Positions 21,058-29,916 of a DNA stretch of 64,000 nt are shown here, in pieces. The position numbers were made by a program, and so were the translations under genes. Positions within the stretch are counted from its first letter, which is position 1, and each line of letters starts with the position of its first letter. Where the stretch lies: positions 248,001 through 312,000 of the forward strand of contig JAUCYS010000001.1 of NCBI GenBank assembly GCA_030373505.1, given 5' to 3'. Source of the DNA: Parasphingorhabdus sp. GTDB lineage: Bacteria; Pseudomonadota; Alphaproteobacteria; Sphingomonadales; Sphingomonadaceae. The notes under the pieces were generated by a model, which was given only the letters and a program-made list of their open reading frames with translations, did not search any database and was not told the DNA's origin.

Positions 21058-22601
21058 GCCTCTACGAAATCCGGAACATGGCGGTGACTATTTCCGGGCA
21101 GCGGCTGGTAGAGGACGTCAGCCTGACCGTGGAGGCGGGGCAGTGCACCGCCCTTATCGGTGCTTCCGGCTCGGGGAAGAGCCTGACCTGTCTGACACCT
21201 TTTGGCCTGACGCGCGGCGTCGCTATGGGCTCAATGGTCTTGGACGGGATTGATCTCGGCAGCGCCGATGCCGCCAGGACAAGAGAGGCACGATGTCGCA
21301 TCACCGGATTTATATTCCAGCAGCCCCTGACCGCGCTGACGCCGCACCTGACGGTGGGGGCGCAGTTGCAGGAAGCGACGATGCAGGCCGGTGCCGCCCG
21401 GCCCTCCGTCCGGGAGCTAGTTCGCCAGCTGGAGCGCGTTGGACTTTACCGGGCCGATGAGCGGCTGGACCAGTTCCCCCACCGCTTGTCCGGCGGTGAG
21501 CGGCAGCGGGTGATGATCGCGGCGGCTATCGCCCATGATCCCAAATTGCTGGTTGCCGACGAACCGACCAGCGCCCTGGACGCTTCTCTGCGCGCCGAGA
21601 TCATGGGACTGCTCGACCAATTGCGTGCCGAGGAAGGCCTGGGGCTGTTGCTGGTGAGTCACGATCTTGCGTCGGTCGAGGGCCATGCCGACCAGCTGGT
21701 GGTGATGGACAAGGGGCGGGTAGTGGAGCGCGGTCCCGCGAGCAAACTGCTTTCCGATGCCCGGGAGGATTATACCAGGCGTCTGATTGCCGCAACACCG
21801 CGCCTGCAGGAGGTTGCACCGAAACTGTCCCGGCCCGGCGAAATCTTGCTCGAAACGCGGGGCCTGGGAGTCACGTTTGACCGCCCCGGCTGGCGGCGGG
21901 GCAAGATACAGGCGCTGGCGGACGCCAGCCTCATCATACGCCAGCGTGAATCGCTGGCGATTGTCGGTGGATCGGGTTCTGGAAAATCCACGATCGGACG
22001 AGGGATTGCCGGGATCGGGCCAGTGACGGAAGGCAAAATTCTTTGGCGAGGAACAATGCTGCCGGAACGGCGTCAGCGCAGCCTTGACATGCGCAGGCTG
22101 ATCCAGCCGGTATTTCAGGATCCGGTGGCCAGTCTTGATCCGCAATGGCGGGTTGAAGATATTGTTGTCGAACCGCTGCGCAATCTGAGGCCCGGCCTGA
22201 CAACGGCCGAATATCAGGAGATGGCGCGAGTGGCCTTGACCGATGTCGATCTGGCGGAGGAGTTCCTGGCGCGCTGGCCAACGAGCCTGTCGGGTGGTCA
22301 GGCACAAAGGGTGGCTATTGCCCGGGCCATTATCGCTTCGCCGCAGCTGCTGGTGCTCGATGAAGCGACATCGGCGCTCGATCCGCTGGTCGGTGCGGGC
22401 ATTCTGGAGCTCCTCCTCCGGCTACAGAGCGAAAACGGACTAAGCCTGCTGTTCATCACCCACGATATCGCCGCTGCACGCAGATTATGTCACAGGATCG
22501 CGGTGATGGAAGACGGGCGGATCGTGGAAACCGGGGCCATGCAGGAGGTGATCGATCATCCCGCGCATCCGGCCACGCAAAAGCTGATCAGCGCGAGTTA
22601 A
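21054..22601 (+). CDS. ABC transporter ATP-binding protein with two fused ATPase domains (DppD-DppF type)
   Basis: 515 aa, two nucleotide-binding domains in one chain, like YejF/GsiA. Domain 1 has Walker A GASGSGKS and signature LSGGERQRVMIA; domain 2 has GGSGSGKST and LSGGQAQRVAIARA. Each has a Walker B (LLVADEPTSALD and LLVLDEATSALD) and a switch His. It drives uptake of a peptide or similar solute through the two permeases. The gene ends directly at a strong intrinsic terminator. Confidence 0.95.
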   Translation: MSLYEIRNMAVTISGQRLVEDVSLTVEAGQCTALIGASGSGKSLTCLTPFGLTRGVAMGSMVLDGIDLGSADAARTREARCRITGFIFQQPLTALTPHLTVGAQLQEATMQAGAARPSVRELVRQLERVGLYRADERLDQFPHRLSGGERQRVMIAAAIAHDPKLLVADEPTSALDASLRAEIMGLLDQLRAEEGLGLLLVSHDLASVEGHADQLVVMDKGRVVERGPASKLLSDAREDYTRRLIAATPRLQEVAPKLSRPGEILLETRGLGVTFDRPGWRRGKIQALADASLIIRQRESLAIVGGSGSGKSTIGRGIAGIGPVTEGKILWRGTMLPERRQRSLDMRRLIQPVFQDPVASLDPQWRVEDIVVEPLRNLRPGLTTAEYQEMARVALTDVDLAEEFLARWPTSLSGGQAQRVAIARAIIASPQLLVLDEATSALDPLVGAGILELLLRLQSENGLSLLFITHDIAAARRLCHRIAVMEDGRIVETGAMQEVIDHPAHPATQKLISAS

Positions 22602-22638
22602 AAAAGGGGCTTCCCGGTGTTTCCGAGAAGCCCCTTTT
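22602..22638. terminator. Bidirectional intrinsic terminator
   Basis: AAAAGGGGCTTC (22602-22613) pairs with GAAGCCCCTTTT (22627-22638), with a further CGG/CCG pairing inside the loop. T-runs flank it on both strands. It separates the plus-strand transporter operon from the minus-strand TorF-like porin gene. Confidence 0.9.
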
Positions 22639-22658
22639 CCAGCGTGACTTTTGTGAAT

Positions 22659-23444
22659 TCAGAAGGAGACGCCGAGAGTGAAAACTACCGCATCATCGGT
22701 GAGATCATTGACCGCAGGGCCTTCAGTGCCCGTGTACATGATGCTTGCCGTCAGGTTGCTTGTAATCGCCCAATCCGCGCCGAACGAATAGTCCAGTCCG
22801 GTATCATCGGTTGTACCCGCGAGAAACGGAGGAGCAAGCGGGCCTTTGGTATAGCCCAAATGTCCGTTGATCGTGATTGGACTGTTTGGAATGCCGGCAC
22901 TCAGATCGGTGTACAGATAGAGATTGTCGTCATTACCGAGCGAATCCTGTTTCGGTGCCCAAGCGACACCGACGGTTGCCTCGACAGGGCCGAGCGTCGC
23001 TGCGACCGAAGCATAAGGCTCGAAATAATCCAGGTCCGCGCCTTTTATACCGTTGGGATAGAGATAGTAGAGAAGGCCGACGTCGACGGTTACGCCGGAG
23101 GAAACTTCACCTGACCAGCCGCCATATATATCCAGTTCGGTACCACCATAAGGATTGACCTTGCCTTCAAGCGACGATCCCCATGTTCCGATGTAAAAGC
23201 CGCTTTCATGGCCAATATCGATGCCGCCCTGAATGGCGATATCGCCGCCCGACAGCGACACACCGCGAAAGCGGTAGTCGGATGTGACAGCCGCGTTCCC
23301 CGAAATCGTGATACCACTGCTGGATTCGGCTGCTTCATCCTGCGCGAATGCAGGTGCGGCCGTGCTGGCCAGCAGGATAGCCGAAAGGCCGACGATGGTT
23401 GATTTGGCTTTTCCGCCAAGAATATTTTTACTGGACGTGCGCAT
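22659..23444 (-). CDS. TorF-family putative porin
   Basis: 261 aa outer-membrane protein. Signal peptide of about 35 residues ending APAFAQ; the mature part begins with the family pattern TSDYRFRGVSLSGGD and continues with alternating beta strands to a C-terminal phenylalanine (TLGVSF). I chose the ATG at 23444 with AAAGGGA just upstream. The family is often encoded near nitrogen-regulation genes, and strong dyad symmetry lies in its upstream region. Transported solute unknown. Confidence 0.88.
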   Translation of the reverse strand: MRTSSKNILGGKAKSTIVGLSAILLASTAAPAFAQDEAAESSSGITISGNAAVTSDYRFRGVSLSGGDIAIQGGIDIGHESGFYIGTWGSSLEGKVNPYGGTELDIYGGWSGEVSSGVTVDVGLLYYLYPNGIKGADLDYFEPYASVAATLGPVEATVGVAWAPKQDSLGNDDNLYLYTDLSAGIPNSPITINGHLGYTKGPLAPPFLAGTTDDTGLDYSFGADWAITSNLTASIMYTGTEGPAVNDLTDDAVVFTLGVSF

Positions 23445-23619
23445 GGAAATCCCTTTCTCGTTAATGCGTATCGCCCCTCCTGATTTTGTTATGGCTGTCT
23501 TTTTATTGCGCCAGATGCCCCGAACGCGAACAGTCTCTAAACATGCAAGGAAAAGCTGCTCTATTTTATTGCGCTGCACAAGAAAGAACGGGTCAACAAA
23601 GGTGACATAATTGGGACAT

Positions 23620-23644
23620 GTTGCACTTGCGCAACAAAGCGCAA
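23620..23644. promoter_or_regulatory. Two overlapping inverted repeats upstream of the porin gene, candidate operator
   Basis: GTTGC-N6-GCAAC (23620-23635) overlaps TTGCGC-N6-GCGCAA (23627-23644). They lie ~180 bp before the porin start, inside the 290 bp gap between the porin and the mechanosensitive channel. The gap also holds a CCGCC/GGCGG hairpin at 23647-23668. The regulator cannot be named from sequence; I saw no convincing sigma-54 promoter. Confidence 0.4.
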
Positions 23645-23734
23645 TCCCGCCGCTTAAAATTTAGGCGGATTTGATTCACTCTGATTAATAATGCATCAGT
23701 CAAGGTGACTCTGTCGCAAAATGCCTATTCGGCC

Positions 23735-25072
23735 TTAATCGTTTGTCGTCGATTCTGCTCCATCGGCGGAAGGGGGCGGAGCGGCTTCGAGGGTTACGGT
23801 TCCACCCTGGGGCAGGGACTTGATATGAACGTCGCGCTGAGGGAAGGGGATTTCCACCCCATGTTCCTTGAACAGGTCCCACACCCGTTTCAGGATGGCC
23901 GCCTTGAAATTGCCGACTCCGGACTGAGGGTCCTTGATCCAGCAGCGGATTTCAAAATTGACGCTATTGTCGCCAAATTCAAGCATCCAGACAACGGGCT
24001 TGGGATGGCTGAGAACGCGCGGTACATCGACACAGGCCTGTTTCATCAGATCGATCGCCTGGTCCATGTCGGTATTATAGGAGACGCCGACCGGGATGCT
24101 GATCCGGACATTGGGATTGGAATAGGACCAGTTTTCCACCTCCCGCGTCATCAGATCCTCATTCGGAATCAGATGCTCCTTGCCCTCGCGGGTGAGAACC
24201 GAGACCGCGCGGACGCCGATCTTGTTGACCCAGCCGAAACTGTCGCCGACTGCGATGACGTCACCCGGCTTGATCGAGCGGTCCATCAGCAGGATGATCC
24301 CGGCGATCAGATTACCGATCGTCTTCTGCATGCCGAAGCCGATGGCAAGGCCAAAGGCGCCGGAGAATACGGCCAGGGCCGTCAAATCGATGCCGAGGAT
24401 ATCCAGCCCCAGAACGAAGGCTCCGGCCAGAATGGCAACCGTGGCGAGCTTCTGTCCCAGAACCTTTTGGGCGCCGTCGAGTTCGCTGTTTCCTATCACA
24501 TAGGTGACCAGCTTCATAAGCACGCGCGCCACTGCAAGCAGGATCACCGCGGTCATCGCCACGGTAACAATCCACAGCAGCGAAATTCTTCTGGTGCCGA
24601 GGCTGAACCCGACCTTGTCCATCGCTTGCGTGATCGGTTCGATACCGCCAACCAGACCCGATCCTATGCTGATGAACAAGGCGAGGCCGATCAGCGTCCC
24701 CAGCCAGTCCGGCATGCGCACGCCGCGGATCAGGTCATTGGCGAACAGCCCTACGGTTATGGCAATGGTGAGCGCAAACACGACCTGCGCGATCAGATGC
24801 CAGGGATAGAAAGCCAGAAAAATCCCGCACAGAATGAATGTGGTCGCACGCCGGGTCATGTCCCGGATGCGCCGTCCGGCCAGTTCGCTCTCGTAGCCAG
24901 CGCGGACTTCCCAAAGATGGCGCAGCTTGGGACCGATATATTTGCTGAGATACCAGCCGGCGGTCAGCGCCAGCATCACTAGTGCGGTTGCCACAGCGCC
25001 TTCGATATACTGGACGTTGCGCGGCGTATCGGCTGTCAGGGTTTCCAGATATTTGAAGACATTGCCGATCAT
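23735..25072 (-). CDS. Mechanosensitive ion channel, MscS family
   Basis: 445 aa inner-membrane protein with about five helices. The pore helix and beta domain appear as FSGAFGLAIGFGMQKTIGN then GDVIAVGDSFGWVNKIG and the LIPNEDLM motif, all MscS hallmarks. It opens on membrane tension and protects against hypo-osmotic shock. Its ATG overlaps the metC stop (ATGA), so it is translated from the same message as metC. The C-terminal ~20 residues are proline- and serine-rich. Confidence 0.95.
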   Translation of the reverse strand: MIGNVFKYLETLTADTPRNVQYIEGAVATALVMLALTAGWYLSKYIGPKLRHLWEVRAGYESELAGRRIRDMTRRATTFILCGIFLAFYPWHLIAQVVFALTIAITVGLFANDLIRGVRMPDWLGTLIGLALFISIGSGLVGGIEPITQAMDKVGFSLGTRRISLLWIVTVAMTAVILLAVARVLMKLVTYVIGNSELDGAQKVLGQKLATVAILAGAFVLGLDILGIDLTALAVFSGAFGLAIGFGMQKTIGNLIAGIILLMDRSIKPGDVIAVGDSFGWVNKIGVRAVSVLTREGKEHLIPNEDLMTREVENWSYSNPNVRISIPVGVSYNTDMDQAIDLMKQACVDVPRVLSHPKPVVWMLEFGDNSVNFEIRCWIKDPQSGVGNFKAAILKRVWDLFKEHGVEIPFPQRDVHIKSLPQGGTVTLEAAPPPSADGAESTTND

Positions 25073-26268
25073 GACTGGGCACTGTGGTAATATTCAAAAG
25101 CTTTGGCAAGGTCCGCAATCAGATCGTCCGGATCTTCGAGACCAATATGCAGCCGCACCAGCGCACCGCTGGCAGACCATGTAGTCGCGGTACGATGTTT
25201 CCGGGGATCGACCGGCAGCGCGAGGCTCTCAAAACCACCCCAGCTGTAGCCGATGCCGAACAGCTGGAGCGCGTCGATGAAAGCGGCGCGCGATTGGTCA
25301 TCGCCATGCTTCAGTTCGAAGGAGAACAGTCCGGATGATCCCTTGAAATCGCGCTTCCACAGCTCGTGGCCGGGGCAGTCGGACAGGGCAGGGTGCAGCA
25401 CCAGCCCCACTTCCGGGCGGCCCTTCAGCCAATGGGCAATCTCAAGCGCACTGGCTTCGTGCTGCCGCAGACGGACTTCCAGGGTCCTGAGCCCGCGCGC
25501 GGCAAGATAGGCATCGTCAGGCGATACGACTTGCCCGAGTTGCTGGGCAGTGCGCCGGAGCCGTGCCCAATATTTGTCGTGCGTGGTGACGGCGCCCATC
25601 ATCACGTCGCTATGGCCGACGATATATTTGGTGGCCGCGACCATGGTTATGTCAACGCCCTGTTCGAGTGCCGGAAAAAAGCGCGAGGTTGCCCAAGTGT
25701 TATCGAGCAAAGTGACAATATCCGCTGCCCGGGCCGCCCGGCAGATGGCGGGAATGTCCTGGACCTCAAAGGTCAGGCTGCCGGGACTTTCCATCAGGAC
25801 CGCCCTTGTTTGCGGACCGAACAGGCTGGCGATTCCGGATCCGATCAGCGGATCATAATAGCGCGCCGTTACGCCCATGCGCTTGAGAAAGGCATCCGCG
25901 AAGCTGCGGCTGGGGTCGTAGCTGCTGTCGGTAAGCAGGACCTCGTCGCCAGGCTGCAGTACAGCGAGCAGCGAACAGGATATGGCCGCGACGCCGGACG
26001 GATAGAGCATCGTCCCGGCCGCGCCAGGCTCCATTTCGGTCAGCGCTTCGGCGAGCGACCATTGGGTCGGAGACCCGCGGCGGCCGTAGAAGAAATGACC
26101 GTCATCATTTGATTTCAGGCCCTCTTTCAGATGCGCGACATCATCATAGAGATGCGTACTGCCCCGCCAGACCGGTGGATTGACCACGGCACCGGTCCAT
26201 GTCTTGCGGCGACCACCGGTTACGGCCTGGGTCGCGGGCCTTTTTGAACCAGAGTCGTGATCGGCCAA
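25069..26268 (-). CDS. metC: Cystathionine beta-lyase
   Basis: PLP enzyme of the Cys/Met metabolism family, 399 aa. The PLP lysine is in VAATKYIVGHSD. Features such as WRGSTHLYDD, YGRRGSPTQW and PSGVAAIS mark the MetC rather than the MetB/MegL branch. It cleaves cystathionine to homocysteine, pyruvate and ammonia. It is coupled by 4 bp overlap to the MscS channel downstream and preceded by sseA, 26 bp upstream, so sulfur genes cluster here. Confidence 0.92.
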   Translation of the reverse strand: MADHDSGSKRPATQAVTGGRRKTWTGAVVNPPVWRGSTHLYDDVAHLKEGLKSNDDGHFFYGRRGSPTQWSLAEALTEMEPGAAGTMLYPSGVAAISCSLLAVLQPGDEVLLTDSSYDPSRSFADAFLKRMGVTARYYDPLIGSGIASLFGPQTRAVLMESPGSLTFEVQDIPAICRAARAADIVTLLDNTWATSRFFPALEQGVDITMVAATKYIVGHSDVMMGAVTTHDKYWARLRRTAQQLGQVVSPDDAYLAARGLRTLEVRLRQHEASALEIAHWLKGRPEVGLVLHPALSDCPGHELWKRDFKGSSGLFSFELKHGDDQSRAAFIDALQLFGIGYSWGGFESLALPVDPRKHRTATTWSASGALVRLHIGLEDPDDLIADLAKAFEYYHSAQS

Positions 26269-26294
26269 CTATAGTTCCAGCATCGCCGTCATTG

Positions 26295-27131
26295 TCAGGC
26301 GGTTTCTTTCGGTGTGTCGGCGTCGGCACCCCATTCGGCCCAGCTGCCATCATAAAGCGCGGTCTTCTCGGCTCCCGCCAGCGCTGCGGCAAAGCACACG
26401 ACCGCTGCGGTCATGCCGGATCCACAAGTAGTGACCAGCGGCTTGGAGAGATCAACCCCGGCATCCTTGAAGATCGTCTTGATCTCGTCGCTGTTTTTCC
26501 AGGTCCCGTCCGCGTTGAAAAAGCTGCTGTGCGGAATATTGACCGATCCTGGGATATGGCCGGATGCCGCATTGCCGCGCGGGTCGGGGGTTTCGCCACT
26601 GAACCGGTCAGCGGGGCGAGCGTCGACGACCTGCTCCTCTTTGCTGTGCAGATTGGCGAGCATGTCGGCCTTGGTGCGGACATCCTTGTCGTCTTTCCAG
26701 ACGGTGAAATGCCGGTGGCGCAGGGCTTCCTTGCCGGTTTCCAGAGGACGGCCCTCGGCCTTCCACTTGGCAATGCCGCCGTCAAGAATGGCCACTTCAT
26801 GGGCACCGAATATGGTCAGCATCCACCATGCGCGCGCAGCGCTTTTCAGCGGACTGTCATCATAGAGGACGACGCGGCTGCCATCGCCCAGGCCCAGAGA
26901 CTGCATGCGGCTGGCGAATTTTTCGGCGGGCGGCAGCATATTGTCGATCGGACTGCTGGCATCGGTCAGTTCAGCAAGGTCCATGAACACGGCACCCGGA
27001 ATATGGCCGGCTTCATATTCGGCGGCGGGATTGCGCCCAGCATCGGGCATGAATTTTGTCGCGTCGACGATACGCAGGTCCGACGCACCCAATTCGTTGG
27101 CCAGCCAGTCGGTCGTTACCAGCAATTCCAT
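26295..27131 (-). CDS. sseA: 3-mercaptopyruvate sulfurtransferase
   Basis: 278 aa with two rhodanese domains. The active-site loop is CGSGMTA with Cys236; the CGSG start is characteristic of mercaptopyruvate rather than thiosulfate sulfurtransferases. The conserved GHIPGA (N-terminal domain) and GHIPGSVNIPHSSFF (C-terminal domain) are both present. It transfers sulfur from 3-mercaptopyruvate to thiols or cyanide. metC lies 26 bp downstream. Confidence 0.94.
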   Translation of the reverse strand: MELLVTTDWLANELGASDLRIVDATKFMPDAGRNPAAEYEAGHIPGAVFMDLAELTDASSPIDNMLPPAEKFASRMQSLGLGDGSRVVLYDDSPLKSAARAWWMLTIFGAHEVAILDGGIAKWKAEGRPLETGKEALRHRHFTVWKDDKDVRTKADMLANLHSKEEQVVDARPADRFSGETPDPRGNAASGHIPGSVNIPHSSFFNADGTWKNSDEIKTIFKDAGVDLSKPLVTTCGSGMTAAVVCFAAALAGAEKTALYDGSWAEWGADADTPKETA

Positions 27132-27292
27132 ATATAGCTCCTCATGCCCGCAATTATTTGCACTGTTCGTCCCGCCGTTTAGCGATTCGATTTCCAGCCG
27201 TCGAGGCTATAACGCTTTCCCCGGCGAATCCACCGCTTGTGTGGTTTTTGTGCATGGTCTGGAGTTGTCATTGCCCGATGCTGGCAGTGATT

Positions 27293-28516
27293 TCAGCCCG
27301 TCGTCAGCGCACGATAGCCCAGCGGCGCAAAGCTGCGGGGGCCAAGATCGAGCCGAAATGGCGCCATCTTGGGACGAGGCGGCTGATGTTCCCTGCCGAC
27401 CAGAAAGGATGCGGTCTGCTCATGTTGGCGGCCGGCTGCATCGGCAAATTCGAACGAGAGTTGTACCATCGGTACAAACAGCGCCTGGGACTGGAACAAG
27501 ATCGGGTCGATGCTGTTCAACGGGATACGGAATTCTCCGACAACCTTCTCGCTTTCGCCATTCCGGAGTTGGTCCACCTTGGCCAGAGGCGACAGCGGGA
27601 TAGACGCGCTGTCGCTGTTGCCATGGTTCCGGGCCTGAATCATGGCACCGGTGATCCGGATATCGGATATATTCTCGCCCGCAGGGTTGGACAGGGTGAG
27701 TTCGAAATTCAGCACCGCGTTGATCAGCGTGGCATTCGCCGAGCGCGGCTGAAAGCCGACCAGGAGGGCAGGCGCCGGGGTCGGCGGCAAAGCCTCCGAA
27801 ATTCCGGTTACCGTTTCAGGCATCTCGGGTACCCCGGTATCGGGCTTCGGAACCAATGGAGCGGCCACCCGCTGTTCTGGGCGGGCGCGCCGCTTTCGCA
27901 AGAGCAGGATGGTGACCAGCAGCGCGGCCAGCAGGGCAGCTGCCACCCATAGCAGCCAGTCGCTGATTGGGCTTTCGCCGGCCGGTACCGAAGGCGGAGC
28001 AGCAGGGGATGGGGCGATATCACCCGGTCCGGTCGTCGGTTGCGGTGGCTCATTTGCTTCCGGTGCCGGTTGGGCGGCGGCGGAGTCGGCTGTGTTCGCG
28101 GGCGGGCTCTCGGACGATTGCGGGACCGGGTCGGGCTGGCGGTCCGGTTGGCTGAGCGCGCGGTCGGCGCTGCGTTCGGTCTGTGCCGGCACGCCGCTCT
28201 GACTGTCCGGTGGGGGCGTCCGCCGGACGGGGGCCGGGACGGTGCGCGGCGTTGTTATCGTGGGGTTGGCAAGCGGAATGTCGGGGGCAACCGGGCCTTG
28301 CAATCCGTCTTGCTCGGGGTTGCTGTTGGGCCCGGGCGGGAGCGAATAGCTTTCCACCGACGGCGAACTCTGTGGCAAGGGGGCCGCGGGATCGTCTGAC
28401 ACCTGGGTCTGCGCGCCGGCGACGGGCGACAGCGCAACGGCCACGCCGATCAGAGCCGTCCCCGACAGCGTGCGAATGGCAATCTCAAACACCGAATTTA
28501 TCCCTGTCCATTTCAC
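27293..28516 (-). CDS. Proline-rich, single-pass membrane protein of unknown function
   Basis: 407 aa. A signal-like hydrophobic N-terminus (ending VAGAQ near residue 35) is followed by a ~140-residue proline-, serine- and glutamine-rich region, then one membrane helix (WLLWVAAALLAALLVTILLL, near 187-206) and a basic stop-transfer KRRARPEQR. The C-terminal ~190 residues look folded, beta-rich and probably cytoplasmic. I do not recognise the family. The low-complexity part suggests a periplasmic spacer that reaches the cell wall. Confidence 0.75.
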   Translation of the reverse strand: MKWTGINSVFEIAIRTLSGTALIGVAVALSPVAGAQTQVSDDPAAPLPQSSPSVESYSLPPGPNSNPEQDGLQGPVAPDIPLANPTITTPRTVPAPVRRTPPPDSQSGVPAQTERSADRALSQPDRQPDPVPQSSESPPANTADSAAAQPAPEANEPPQPTTGPGDIAPSPAAPPSVPAGESPISDWLLWVAAALLAALLVTILLLRKRRARPEQRVAAPLVPKPDTGVPEMPETVTGISEALPPTPAPALLVGFQPRSANATLINAVLNFELTLSNPAGENISDIRITGAMIQARNHGNSDSASIPLSPLAKVDQLRNGESEKVVGEFRIPLNSIDPILFQSQALFVPMVQLSFEFADAAGRQHEQTASFLVGREHQPPRPKMAPFRLDLGPRSFAPLGYRALTTG

Positions 28517-28600
28517 GTTTCAATGCGGCGCGGTGCACTGAACCGGCGATGAATGCAGCAGGGTGATGACATGAAGCGCCCCGTGCACTAGATGATCTGC

Positions 28601-29071
28601 ATGACAGATCATCCTTCTTCCGCTTCGCCACCGAAATATCTCGGCAAGGCCAGCCCGATGCCAGCGTCCCCCGAGAAGGCCGTGCTCGACTATGTTCCCA
28701 ATCCCCGGTCTGGAGAATTGTATCTGACGCGCTTTGCGGCGCCGGAATTCACCTCTCTCTGCCCGGTCACCGGCCAGCCGGATTTTGCCCATCTGGTCAT
28801 CGACTATGCGCCCGATCAGAGCATCGTCGAATCCAAGTCGCTCAAGCTGTTTCTCGGGTCGTTTCGCAACCATGCCGCCTTTCACGAGGATTGCACGGTT
28901 GGAATCGGCAGGCGCCTGTTCGACGAAATGCAACCCAAATGGCTGCGGATCGGTGGCTACTGGTATCCGCGCGGCGGCATCCCGATCGATATTTTCTGGC
29001 AGTCCGGCGAACCGCCTGCGGGTTTATGGGTGCCGGAACAAGGGGTTGCTTCCTATCGCGGTCGCGGCTGA
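28601..29071 (+). CDS. queF: NADPH-dependent 7-cyano-7-deazaguanine reductase
   Basis: Reduces preQ0 to preQ1 in queuosine synthesis, using NADPH. About 156 aa, the short single-domain QueF type. Cys54 in [13 protein letters not shown] forms the thioimide with substrate, Asp61 follows, and ESKSLKL and [11 protein letters not shown] are the NADPH and substrate motifs. An ATG three codons earlier (28592) is possible; neither has a clear ribosome site. Linked in function to gluQ at 11.5 kb, which modifies queuosine. Divergent from the proline-rich membrane protein. Confidence 0.95.
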   Translation: MTDHPSSASPPKYLGKASPMPASPEKAVLDYVPNPRSGELYLTRFAAPEFTSLCPVTGQPDFAHLVIDYAPDQSIVESKSLKLFLGSFRNHAAFHEDCTVGIGRRLFDEMQPKWLRIGGYWYPRGGIPIDIFWQSGEPPAGLWVPEQGVASYRGRG

Positions 29072-29137
29072 CAGACGCTTTCCGGCCAAAATGGCTTTTG
29101 ACTTTGCAACGTCACAAACTACGCCTATTATGATCGG

Positions 29138-29527
29138 ATGGGTCAACAACATCAGCACAGCATTGCCATCGCGGCATCCGATATCGATTTCATGGGGCAT
29201 GTGAATAACGCAAATTATCTCACCTGGGTGCAGGATGCGGTTGTTGCTCATTGGCAGAGATTTGCGCCGTCCGAAGCGGTGGCAGCGCATCTGTGGGTCG
29301 CGATCAAGCACGAGATCACCTATCGCAAGCCCGCTTTTCTGGACGATGACGTGATTGCCGAGGTACTGCTGGAAAAGGTCCACGGCGCCCGGGCTTTCTA
29401 CAGCACGATCATCAAGCGCGGAGAAGATGTGCTTGCCGAAGTGCAGTCCAGCTGGTGCTGCATCGATGCCGATACGCTGCGACCGACTCGCCTGGCAAAG
29501 GACATCGTGGCGCGGTTTTTCGGCTAG
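29138..29527 (+). CDS. Acyl-CoA thioesterase, 4HBT/YbgC type
   Basis: 129 aa single hot-dog fold. The catalytic segment is SDIDFMGHVNNANYL, with Asp and the GHVNN motif of 4-hydroxybenzoyl-CoA/YbgC thioesterases; the central helix and EITYRKPAFLDD strand fit. Hydrolyses an acyl-CoA in the cytoplasm; the acyl group is unknown. It begins 66 bp after queF. Confidence 0.88.
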   Translation: MGQQHQHSIAIAASDIDFMGHVNNANYLTWVQDAVVAHWQRFAPSEAVAAHLWVAIKHEITYRKPAFLDDDVIAEVLLEKVHGARAFYSTIIKRGEDVLAEVQSSWCCIDADTLRPTRLAKDIVARFFG

Positions 29528-29916
29528 ACTCCGGTTCGCCAACCCCGCTTCGCGCGGCTCTCCCATTTTCAAAGTTGGTCAAAGTTCGGGCCAAGGAGTT
29601 GTTCTGCGCGCGCGGATATGTGTCTCGCTCGGTTGATCAGATAACCTGACAAAGAAGCGCGTTTTTATTTTCTGTAAGTTTTGGCCCAAAGCCGCAGATT
29701 TCCGGCCTTTGTTGGACGCCAGCGGGACGTCGAGTGTCAACTTTCGGCAAGACGGATTCTCGGGCAGATCGCGATAGCGGGTCGCGGCGGATCCATTTTT
29801 ATCCAGATTGTCAAAGAGCCTGGCCCGAATCTGTCTGAGGACCGGCGCAAAGCATATGATATCCGGGCGGTTGTAGGAAAGGACTATCGACGCTTGCCGA
29901 CCGGACCTGCCAACCC
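29528..29916. other. Intergenic region of 389 bp without a recognisable gene
   Basis: It lies between the convergent thioesterase and HerA-like genes. I see a tandem CAAAGTT repeat (about 29569-29584) and a tRNA T-arm-like CCGGTTCGCC near 29532, but no complete tRNA, no credible small gene and no strong terminator hairpin. Confidence 0.6.

Noticed and set aside
29528-29600. Possible tRNA fragment (CCGGTTCGCC near 29532)
   Set aside because: Only a T-arm-like stretch; no acceptor stem, D-arm or anticodon arm can be built around it.
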